Shown here one piece after another: positions 7,461 to 13,056 of a DNA stretch of 13,056 bases. Numbering within the stretch: position 1 is the first letter of the stretch; every line of letters begins with the position of its first letter. Source of the stretch: Thiopontia sp964344135 (GTDB lineage Bacteria; Pseudomonadota; Gammaproteobacteria; GCF-002020875); contig CAYFMF010000046.1 in NCBI GenBank assembly GCA_964344135.1, forward strand, positions 1 to 13,056, given 5' to 3'. Under the pieces are notes generated by a model. It was not told where the DNA came from. It saw only the letters and a list, made by a program, of their open reading frames with translations, and made no database searches. The position numbers and the translations under genes were made by a program.

Positions 7461-9669
7461 CAGTAAAGCGACTGCCCTCGGTATCCTCACGATTTTCAGC
7501 CACTACGGCTCCACCGTGGTGGGTCGCCACCAGCCGAACCACAAAGAGTCCCAGCCCCAGATGGGGACGTTTCGGGTTGCTCTCCCTGCGGGAGGAGACC
7601 ATCGACTCAAACAGGGTATCCCTGATCTCGGGTGGAATGGAGGGCCCCTCATTGAGAATCGAGATCTGAACCGTGCCATGGGGCTTGTGGCCCTTTTTCT
7701 GGTTTGATTCCGCGCTGCTGGAGGAGCGTGGGTCGCCCTCCCAGTTTACGGAGACTGCTACTCCAACCGGGGTCTCCTTTCTGCTGTAGTCCAGCGCATT
7801 GTTGAGGAGATTGTCGAGCATCTGCTCAATTGCGTAGGGCCAGCCATGGATCTCAATGGGGTAGTTGGGTAGCTGGACCTCAAATTGTTGTTGTGGATGG
7901 GCGTTCTGGTAGTTTTCCAGATACTCCTGTAGCAGCTGCTGCAGGTCAAACGGCTCCTCACTCCCCGGGGTGAGCGCATCCTCCAGGCTGGAGGCCTCCG
8001 CAAGGCTCTGCACCATGGAGCCCAGCCGCTCGATGCCGCGTCGAGTCTTTTTCAGGTATTTCTGGCTGTTTTCTGTTGCTGGAATCTCCCGCTCCAGGTT
8101 CTCCAGTGAGGTGGAGACGGTATTGAGTGGGTTGAGGATCTCATGCTTCAGCATTCGCGGCATCCGCTCCAGATAGTGGGTGTAGCGGGAGAGGCGCGTC
8201 AACATGGAGGAGATGCTGCGGGAGAGATCCCCCAGTTCATCCAGGGCCCCATGTTCCGCATCGATGGTCTCACTGAGTATTCGCCCACTTTCATCGATCG
8301 ACTGTGCGGTCTCCTCCCGCAGGCGGTGCAGTCGCAGTGTCAGGCGGGTGGCGATGGTGATCAGAATCAGGGAGGCGGTCAGAATCACCAGCAGAGTCGA
8401 TCCGATCACATTCTCCAGGGTGATCCTGAGTTCGGAGAGGATGCGCAGGTTGCTCTGTTCCGCAACCACTACACCCAGTTCACTCTCCTCTCCATGGATG
8501 GGATAGACGATGGTGATTACATCTGCCAGCCCATCATAGGAGGGGCGGACAAAGCGTTGCTCCTCACCGGTTTTGAGGGCACGATCGATGGCATTCCATG
8601 AGAACTCACGGGTATCACGGATCGGTTCATCAAACTGCTGAATCGGGGTTCCAAAGACCCAGTCAAATATGGCTGCGGTCAATGGATTGCGTTCATCCTC
8701 CCGGGTGATGGTGGTCAACAGGCTACCGGTGGTTGCCACCACACGGCGGTGCCGGTCGGTGATGGAGAAGCGGGCATCGGGAAGATCAATGGCATTGATC
8801 ATCCGCTCCATCGATGGGGCGGGGAGGAAGACACGGTTCATGTAGGCCTCGGTCCACTCCTTGAAGGTGCCGATCTCGGTATTTAATTCGCGTGTTTCAG
8901 GATCATCAATATCGATGATGGAGAAGGAGAGCGCTGTATTCTCGCGGATCAGCCTGGTTGGGATTTTGAGCTCGATCAGGTAGCCGTTCGAGTCGGGGTA
9001 TACGGACGCAGCGAACATCCTTTCATGCATGCCGGTGACCGGCTTGTCCCACTGCTCATCCATTCGATAGATGCTCATCAGTCCAGGGCGGTAGGCGGTT
9101 GCCAGATAGTTTTGGGGGGGAGCGTTGCTGTGCTGCAGATAGATGCGCAGATGGTCCCCGCTGTCAACACGCAGCCCCTTGGTCTTGCGGAACAGTATCT
9201 GGTCATCGGTCACCCGGAAGAGTGCATAGATATGGCGCTTGTCAGTTGAGATTCCGAGCAGGTGCTGGAAGGAGAGGTCATCAGCTCGGTACTGCTCACC
9301 ACCCTGCAGGATATGCGTCTCTCCATATCTGGAGGCCCGGTGGAGGATGGGTTCCCACTCCTCAATATCGGGGTTGTCCAGGTCTGGTATCTCTGACATT
9401 TCGTGGACATAGAGATCACGATCGCTACTGAGTTGGTGGGGGATGCCGGTTTCCGGGCGAAACAGCTCGGGATTGTCATGGAGAACCGTGGCAACAGCCT
9501 GTGAGGCCATGGAGAGGGCGTTCTCCTGCCCCTGCTGCAGAAAGTGCTTCATCTCTGCCAGCATCTTGTATCCCATTGCCGGGATCGTGAGGAAGAGGAT
9601 AATGGAGAGGGCCAGTTTGCTGCGGATCCCCCACCACTGGTGATCTCCGGATCGTTTCAGCAGTCCCAA
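7444..9669 (-). CDS. Sensor histidine kinase of the proteobacterial dedicated sortase system type (CBM9-like sensor)
   Basis: A 741-residue kinase. TM1 is at about 17-37 and a long periplasmic region of about 380 residues follows. Within it, about residues 100-260 look like a carbohydrate-binding family 9 fold (the order YALFRVTDDQI, GDHLRIYLQ, GYLIELKIPTRLI). TM2 is at about 420-442, then a HAMP-like linker, HisKA with phospho-acceptor H509 in LKHEILNPLN, an N box (E615 to N624, EQMLDNLLNN), G1 box NEGPSIPPE and G2 box HLGLGLF. This order and the adjacent regulator fit the family often called marine_sort_HK or PdsS. The first visible start is TTG at 9669, inside the last codons of the regulator gene (13-bp overlap), which implies translational coupling. 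G1 has Asn where D-x-G kinases have Asp. No sortase gene is nearby, so the signal and output are unknown; a generic two-component kinase is the fallback reading. Confidence 0.78.
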   Translation of the reverse strand: MGLLKRSGDHQWWGIRSKLALSIILFLTIPAMGYKMLAEMKHFLQQGQENALSMASQAVATVLHDNPELFRPETGIPHQLSSDRDLYVHEMSEIPDLDNPDIEEWEPILHRASRYGETHILQGGEQYRADDLSFQHLLGISTDKRHIYALFRVTDDQILFRKTKGLRVDSGDHLRIYLQHSNAPPQNYLATAYRPGLMSIYRMDEQWDKPVTGMHERMFAASVYPDSNGYLIELKIPTRLIRENTALSFSIIDIDDPETRELNTEIGTFKEWTEAYMNRVFLPAPSMERMINAIDLPDARFSITDRHRRVVATTGSLLTTITREDERNPLTAAIFDWVFGTPIQQFDEPIRDTREFSWNAIDRALKTGEEQRFVRPSYDGLADVITIVYPIHGEESELGVVVAEQSNLRILSELRITLENVIGSTLLVILTASLILITIATRLTLRLHRLREETAQSIDESGRILSETIDAEHGALDELGDLSRSISSMLTRLSRYTHYLERMPRMLKHEILNPLNTVSTSLENLEREIPATENSQKYLKKTRRGIERLGSMVQSLAEASSLEDALTPGSEEPFDLQQLLQEYLENYQNAHPQQQFEVQLPNYPIEIHGWPYAIEQMLDNLLNNALDYSRKETPVGVAVSVNWEGDPRSSSSAESNQKKGHKPHGTVQISILNEGPSIPPEIRDTLFESMVSSRRESNPKRPHLGLGLFVVRLVATHHGGAVVAENREDTEGSRFTVTLPL

Positions 9670-10355
9670 CGGTATCCCACCCCGAAGACATTACGGATGC
9701 AGTTGAACTCCGGATCTGCCCGTTTGAACTTGATGCGGATTCGACGGATATGACCGTTGATGGTGTTCTTCTCCACGATGGTCTGACGGGTTACCGGCAT
9801 CAGCGCCTCATAGCTGAAGGCATCCCCGGGTGACTCTGCCAGCGCCTCCACCAGCCAGAACTCGGTCAGGGTCAGTTCGATCGGTTTTCCCTTCCAGCGT
9901 ACCGACATGGCACTTTCGTTCAGAACCAGGTTGCCACTGATGATGTCGTCCGAACTGGAGTGGGTTGGGGAGTGGGTAAGGCGCTCCTCGATCCGGAACA
10001 GTGACGAGACACGTACAATCAGGTAGTCCAGCGTGATGGGTTTGATCAGATAGTCCCATGCCTCAAGACGCAGCCCCTCAACCCGATCCATCTCACTGTC
10101 ACGCGCGGTCAGGAAGATTACGGGAATGGTGGGGTGTTCCCGGTGCAGCTCACTACAGAGCTCAAAGCCGGCATCATGGTTCTCTCCAAGCATCACATCC
10201 AGGATGGCAAGGTCGGGCAGATTGTTCCTGAAGCCATCCAGAGCCTCCTCCTTGCTGGCATAGGCGGTGACCTCATACCCCTGGTTGCGGAGGGCATCGG
10301 TATAGTTCTCCCTCTGGTCCGGATCATCCTCGACAATGGCAATCTTTCTGTTCAT
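9657..10355 (-). CDS. pdsR: OmpR-type response regulator, proteobacterial dedicated sortase system (PdsR-like)
   Basis: A 232-residue two-domain regulator starting at the ATG at 10355 (MNRKIAIVEDD). An upstream TTG at 10397 would add 14 residues that overlap the promoter. The receiver has D10/D11, phospho-acceptor D53, T83 and K105-P106. Position 100, Asp in the usual GADDY motif, is Trp (EAWDY). The winged-helix domain (about 135-232) has the LTLTEFWLVEAL segment, recognition region NTINGHIRRIRIKF, and the closing VFGVGYRW. The phrase GFELCSELHR and the linker also resemble PdsR proteins (TIGR03787 type), which accompany a marine-sortase kinase. The kinase gene follows with a 13-bp overlap, so the two are co-expressed. 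Upstream are a good promoter and an AT-rich dyad that may allow autoregulation. Response-regulator identity is certain; assignment to the Pds family is from remembered family features. Confidence 0.8.
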   Translation of the reverse strand: MNRKIAIVEDDPDQRENYTDALRNQGYEVTAYASKEEALDGFRNNLPDLAILDVMLGENHDAGFELCSELHREHPTIPVIFLTARDSEMDRVEGLRLEAWDYLIKPITLDYLIVRVSSLFRIEERLTHSPTHSSSDDIISGNLVLNESAMSVRWKGKPIELTLTEFWLVEALAESPGDAFSYEALMPVTRQTIVEKNTINGHIRRIRIKFKRADPEFNCIRNVFGVGYRWDC

Positions 10356-10362
10356 TCGGTAG

Positions 10363-10391
10363 ATTATGAAGGGTATTTGCGTCTCTGTAAA
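10363..10391 (-). promoter_or_regulatory. Predicted promoter of the response regulator-kinase operon
   Basis: On the minus strand TTTACA (10391-10386) and CATAAT (10368-10363) are separated by 17 nt and each match five of six sigma70 positions. The -10 box ends 7 nt before the ATG at 10355, so the transcript should start at or within a base or two of the start codon. This also argues against the longer TTG start, which would lie upstream of the -35 box. Confidence 0.6.
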
Positions 10392-10409
10392 ACACAATTG
10401 AAAACAGTT

Positions 10410-10440
10410 AGATAATTAGATTACCTAATCCTTATTATCT
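10410..10440. promoter_or_regulatory. AT-rich dyad between the DUF192 and response regulator genes
   Basis: The outer arms AGATAAT (10410-10416) and ATTATCT (10434-10440) are perfect complements. Inside them GATTA (10419-10423) and TAATC (10426-10430) form a second perfect inverted repeat with a 2-nt spacer. It overlaps the last codons of the DUF192 gene and lies upstream of the regulator's -35 box. With no GC stem or T run it is unlikely to be a terminator; it may be an operator. Confidence 0.4.
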
Positions 10441-10914
10441 ATTTTGGCGGATGAGCAGTTTCGCATCTCTGGAGGCGCCCTGTTGCTGAAACCATCCTCT
10501 CTGCATCTCCAGGGCGCTGTGGTATGGCCGCTCTGGTCTGTAGTGTGGGCATGGATCCTGACGGCACGGCTCCATCTGCAGGACCTCCTGGATGCGTCGG
10601 TTCCGGTCGAGGAAGGCGATCGAGAGGGGGAGCAGGGTGTCCTTCATCCAGAACGGTTCATGGCTCCCGGATGGGTAGAGGAAGAGCATCCCCTGGTTGG
10701 GTTGGAGGTGCTGGAATTGCATCAGCCCCCTCTGGCGCTCTGCTGCTGTCCTGGCAATACGCAGGCAGAGGGGGTGGTGCTCCCCATCCGTGGTAATCAA
10801 GGTGCCGGAGTTGGGGAAATCGGGATCACTGCAGGGGAGTGCAGTGGCAACAGGTGCTGCCGTAACCAGTACGGAGAGGAGTGCGGGCGCAAGGTAGTTC
10901 GATGCAGGGGACAT
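10435..10914 (-). CDS. Secreted DUF192 family protein
   Basis: From the ATG at 10914 the protein has 159 residues with a signal-peptide-like start (SNYLAPALLSVLVTAAPVATA). The DUF192 (PF02643) core is clear: RGLMQFQHL, GMLFLYPSG, PFWMKDTLLPLSIAFLD, a Cys-containing P-C-x-H-Y segment, and SALEMQRGW near the end. Two Cys around the MEPCRQDPC stretch may form a disulfide. The biochemical role of the family is unresolved; members are commonly exported. A GTG at 10941 would add nine residues but falls inside the predicted promoter spacer, so the ATG is preferred. The gene points towards the response regulator 80 bp downstream with no terminator, so read-through into the regulator operon is possible. 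Confidence 0.85.
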   Translation of the reverse strand: MSPASNYLAPALLSVLVTAAPVATALPCSDPDFPNSGTLITTDGEHHPLCLRIARTAAERQRGLMQFQHLQPNQGMLFLYPSGSHEPFWMKDTLLPLSIAFLDRNRRIQEVLQMEPCRQDPCPHYRPERPYHSALEMQRGWFQQQGASRDAKLLIRQNR

Positions 10915-10922
10915 ATAGGGAG

Positions 10923-10950
10923 AGTATAGGCCTGTTGCCACTGCTGTTAA
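10923..10950 (-). promoter_or_regulatory. Predicted promoter of the DUF192 gene
   Basis: On the minus strand TTAACA (10950-10945) and TATACT (10928-10923) each match five of six sigma70 positions with a 16-nt spacer. The -10 box ends 8 nt before the ATG at 10914, which suggests a leaderless or nearly leaderless message. No Shine-Dalgarno sequence is present. Confidence 0.6.
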
Positions 10951-10977
10951 ATCCCGCGACCGCTGGTGGGATTTAGG

Positions 10978-10983
10978 TATAAT
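10978..10983 (+). promoter_or_regulatory. gltX -10 box
   Basis: A perfect TATAAT lies 51 nt before the gltX start. No good -35 hexamer is found at 16-18 nt upstream. Transcription should begin near 10990 and give a leader of about 45 nt. It is divergent from, and about 28 bp away from, the DUF192 promoter. Confidence 0.55.
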
Positions 10984-10994
10984 TTGCGGCTTTT

Positions 10995-11018
10995 ATGAGG
11001 GATCCCCCTCCGTTTTAG
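10995..11018 (+). other. Possible seven-codon leader ORF upstream of gltX
   Basis: ATG AGG GAT CCC CCT CCG TTT TAG encodes MRDPPPF and lies within the predicted gltX leader, about 5 nt from the estimated transcript start. Three consecutive proline codons are a known cause of slow, EF-P-dependent translation. A 5-bp hairpin (GAGGG 10997-11001 with CCCTC 11006-11010) overlaps it. There is no Shine-Dalgarno sequence and such a short frame can arise by chance. Confidence 0.2.
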
Positions 11019-11034
11019 GCTGACTGATTAGACA

Positions 11035-12453
11035 ATGAAACTGACAACCCGATTCGCCCCCAGTCCAACCGGATACCTCCACATTGGGGGTGCGCGGACT
11101 GCACTCTTCTCCTGGCTCTATGCGCGTCGTCACGGTGGTGACTTTATCCTCCGCATCGAGGATACCGACAGGGAGCGCTCCACCGAGGAGTCGGTCAATG
11201 CGATCCTTGAGGGGATGTCCTGGCTGGGGCTGGAGTATGACCATGGCCCCTTCTATCAGACACACCGCTTTGAGCGCTACCAGGAGGTGATTCAGCAACT
11301 GCTCGACCAGGGGGATGCCTACTACTGCTACTGCAGCAAAGAGGAGCTGGACGAGATGCGAGAGGGGCAGCGTGCCCGCAAGGAGAAGCCACGCTATACC
11401 GGCCTCTGCCGCAGTAGAACCGAGCCACGGGAGGGTGTGGAGCCGGTGATCCGCTTCAGGAACCCGACCGACGGGGCAGTCATTGTCGATGACATGGTGC
11501 GCGGCAAGGTAGTCTTCCAGAATAGCGAGCTGGATGATCTGATCATCGCCCGTTCCGATGGGACACCCACCTATAACCTGACGGTTGTGGTGGATGATCT
11601 CGATATGGGGCTGACCCATGTGGTGCGTGGAGATGACCATCTCAACAACACCCCGCGTCAGATCAATATCCTCAAGGCGATGGGGGTCGAGGTACCCCAA
11701 TATGCCCACCTGCCGATGATTCTGGGGGCTGATGGCAGTCGTCTCTCCAAGCGACATGGGGCGGTCAGTGTGATGCAGTATCGGGATGAGGGGTACCTGC
11801 CGGAGGCACTGCTGAACTATCTGGTCCGCCTGGGGTGGTCTCATGGGGATCAGGAGGTCTTCTCCATTGATGAGATGGTGGAGCTGTTTGACGTGATCAG
11901 TGTCAACAACTCCGCCTCCACCTTCAATCCGGAGAAGCTGCTCTGGCTCAACCAGCACTACATCAAGAGCAGCACTCCGGAGCATGTCGCCAGACACCTG
12001 ACGTGGCACATGGGGCAGCGGGGGATTGATCCCGCAGCGGATGGGCCCGATCTGGTTCGAGTGGTCGAGGCACAGCAGGAGCGCTCCAGGACGCTGGTGG
12101 AGATGGCGGACAACAGCCGTTTCTTCTATCTCGACTTCGAGGAGTTTGACGAGAAGGCGGCCAAAAAGAACCTGAAGGCTGCGGCAGCAGCGCCACTGAC
12201 CCATATTCGTGACGCGCTCAGCGAGCTGGAGATCTGGGATGCGGATCCGATCCATGAGATTGTCAAGCAGACTGCAGAGGTGCTGGATCTCAAGCTGGGC
12301 AAGGTGGCGCAACCCCTGCGTGTGGCGGTATCCGGTGGGGCGATCTCACCACCGATCGATATCACTCTGGAGCTGATTGGAAGGGATCGTGTCTTCCAGC
12401 GTATCGAGATGGCACTGGAGTATATTCAGAGGCGGGTTGAGGCGGCCAGCTGA
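11035..12453 (+). CDS. gltX: Glutamyl-tRNA synthetase (GluRS)
   Basis: A 472-residue class I aminoacyl-tRNA synthetase that charges tRNA-Glu with glutamate. The N-terminal RFAPSPTGYLHIGGAR contains the HIGH-type motif H16-I-G-G, and SRLSKRHG has the KMSKS-type loop at S235-R240. The catalytic Rossmann fold, the stem-contact domain and the alpha-helical anticodon-binding C-terminal half are all present at the usual length. C98, C100 and C125 of the zinc motif are kept, but position 127, His in E. coli GluRS, is Ser (LCRS). The ATG at 11035 starts directly at the conserved KLTTRFAPSPTG; the Shine-Dalgarno sequence is weak. A TATAAT lies upstream, and tRNA-Ala and a tRNA-Glu, the enzyme's own substrate, lie downstream under a separate promoter. 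Whether it is strictly discriminating for tRNA-Glu cannot be read reliably from sequence by eye. Confidence 0.97.
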   Translation: MKLTTRFAPSPTGYLHIGGARTALFSWLYARRHGGDFILRIEDTDRERSTEESVNAILEGMSWLGLEYDHGPFYQTHRFERYQEVIQQLLDQGDAYYCYCSKEELDEMREGQRARKEKPRYTGLCRSRTEPREGVEPVIRFRNPTDGAVIVDDMVRGKVVFQNSELDDLIIARSDGTPTYNLTVVVDDLDMGLTHVVRGDDHLNNTPRQINILKAMGVEVPQYAHLPMILGADGSRLSKRHGAVSVMQYRDEGYLPEALLNYLVRLGWSHGDQEVFSIDEMVELFDVISVNNSASTFNPEKLLWLNQHYIKSSTPEHVARHLTWHMGQRGIDPAADGPDLVRVVEAQQERSRTLVEMADNSRFFYLDFEEFDEKAAKKNLKAAAAAPLTHIRDALSELEIWDADPIHEIVKQTAEVLDLKLGKVAQPLRVAVSGGAISPPIDITLELIGRDRVFQRIEMALEYIQRRVEAAS

Positions 12454-12532
12454 TTGCAGAATCATTGCCCTAATCCGCATATAGAATCGTGGACAAGAGT
12501 GCAACATATTGATTCGTAGAGTGAAGTTGCGA

Positions 12533-12593
12533 CCGCGCGGTATACTTATCCTTAGAGGACCGCGAGCACTGCTCGCAGGGTTCTTGATATACC
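12533..12593 (+). other. Strongly structured stretch between gltX and the tRNA genes
   Basis: GCGAGC-ACT-GCTCGC (12562-12576) is a perfect hairpin. It can extend outward through AGGACC (12556-12561) with GGTTCT (12579-12584), one G-U pair and a 2-nt bulge, and then GGTATA (12539-12544) with TATACC (12588-12593). The palindrome CCGCGCGG (12533-12540) adjoins it. There is no T run, so if it ends the gltX message it is not a standard intrinsic terminator. It could be a 3'-end stabilising structure or a small RNA. Confidence 0.3.
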
Positions 12594-12677
12594 CAAGGAA
12601 GCAACTGTCGCTATACGGATCAAAAGGTTGTGCTATTGCCGTGATCTCTATGTGCGGATTCTGGCATTGAATAATGC

Positions 12678-12706
12678 TTGACAGAAATTGGTCAAATCCG
12701 TAAAGT
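12678..12706 (+). promoter_or_regulatory. tRNA operon promoter with GC-rich discriminator
   Basis: A perfect TTGACA (12678-12683), a 17-nt spacer and TAAAGT (12701-12706) are followed directly by TGCGCCTCGC. A consensus -35 and a GC-rich discriminator are typical of stable-RNA promoters under stringent control. The tRNA-Ala begins 16 nt further on. Confidence 0.65.
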
Positions 12707-12721
12707 TGCGCCTCGCTCTAT

Positions 12722-12797
12722 GGGGCTATAGCTCAGCTGGGAGAGCACCTGCATGGCATGCAGGGGGTCGGCGGTTCGATCCCGCCTAGCTCCACCA
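12722..12797 (+). tRNA. tRNA-Ala (anticodon GGC)
   Basis: A complete 76-nt cloverleaf: acceptor GGGGCTA pairs with TAGCTCC (one G-U), discriminator A and encoded CCA follow. The anticodon stem CCTGC/GCAGG holds the loop ATGGCAT with anticodon GGC, which reads GCC (and GCU). The T arm contains GGTTCGATCC. It is the first gene of a two-tRNA operon behind gltX. Confidence 0.97.
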
Positions 12798-12819
12798 AAT
12801 CAAAGTGACAAAGTCATTT

Positions 12820-12895
<76 letters not shown>

Positions 12896-12901
12896 TCCAG
12901 T

Positions 12902-12939
12902 AACGGCCTGCCAAATATTCGGTGGGCCGTTTCTTATTT
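12902..12939 (+). terminator. Rho-independent terminator of the tRNA operon
   Basis: AACGGCCTGCC (12902-12912) pairs with GGTGGGCCGTT (12921-12931) as 11 bp including two wobble pairs around an 8-nt AT-rich loop. A T-rich tail TTCTTATTT follows. It begins 6 nt after the CCA of tRNA-Glu. Confidence 0.85.
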
Positions 12940-13056
12940 CTGTTCAGTAGCATCTCCTGTTCGTCTGCTCTCAATCTCGCAGTTGATAAGGGTTGGAATA
13001 TTACAGCAGTGCACTTGCCATCTTGCGGCGCCATGGGCCGGCAATGGCCGGGTTAT
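12940..13056. other. Right edge of window, no gene supported
   Basis: No RNA gene or plus-strand coding region is visible. On the minus strand a frame is open from the window edge to a TAA at 12936-12934 (about 40 codons), which could be the 3' end of a convergent gene, but its sequence is not recognisable and its codon use is not persuasive. CCGGC/GCCGG around AATG (near 13037-13051) can form a small hairpin. Confidence 0.3.

Noticed and set aside
10444..10929. A 161-codon plus-strand open frame opposite the DUF192 gene
   Set aside because: The minus-strand frame has clear DUF192 motifs and a promoter; the plus frame looks like its shadow.
10915..10941. A GTG start for the DUF192 gene nine codons upstream
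   Set aside because: It lies between the predicted -35 and -10 boxes, so the message would start after it.
10993..12312. A 439-codon minus-strand open frame opposite gltX
   Set aside because: Composition is low in normal domain signals and it mirrors the well-conserved gltX reading frame.
12934..13056. A minus-strand frame open to the window edge that could be the 3' end of a gene
   Set aside because: Only about 40 codons with no recognisable motif; too little to call.

Overview
The window looks like a chromosomal segment of a gammaproteobacterium. The evidence is a GluRS (gltX) followed by tRNA-Ala(GGC) and tRNA-Glu(TTC), both with encoded CCA; the 5' end of infA; and Gram-negative envelope genes. 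The proteobacterial 'dedicated sortase' type regulators would fit a marine or sulfur-oxidising lineage, but I cannot name a genus. Most genes are moderately GC-rich; a hand count of 11401-11460 in gltX gives 41 of 60 G/C. The centre of the outer-membrane barrel gene is clearly poorer; 2641-2700 gives 18 of 60.

Layout. Positions 1-46 (-) hold the first 15 codons of infA. An AT-rich gap of about 350 bp carries the infA promoter and the leader of an envelope cassette on the + strand: a LolA-like periplasmic protein (396-1343), a DUF1302-type outer-membrane beta-barrel (1450-3480), a strong internal terminator, and a 977-residue MMPL/RND-type transporter (3575-6508) that ends in its own terminator. 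A YihY/BrkB-family membrane protein (6585-7460, +) follows and converges by 17 bp on a two-component system on the - strand. That pair is an OmpR-type response regulator (9657-10355) and a sensor kinase with a CBM9-like periplasmic region (7444-9669). Next come a secreted DUF192 protein (10435-10914, -), divergent gltX (11035-12453, +), and a tRNA-Ala/tRNA-Glu operon (12722-12895) with a terminator. The last 117 bp show no gene I can support.

How the parts may work together. The LolA-like protein, the barrel and the RND pump together make a plausible route for a hydrophobic substrate from inner membrane through periplasm to outer membrane; this role and the substrate are inference. The two-component pair resembles the PdsR / marine-sortase kinase families, but no sortase, PdsO or sortase substrate gene lies in the window, so its targets are unknown. 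Three genes (yihY family, pdsR, DUF192) have a -10-like box only 6-8 nt before the start codon and no Shine-Dalgarno sequence, which suggests leaderless transcripts. gltX and the two tRNAs form an ordinary translation block, with one altered zinc-ligand residue in GluRS and a possible seven-codon leader ORF.
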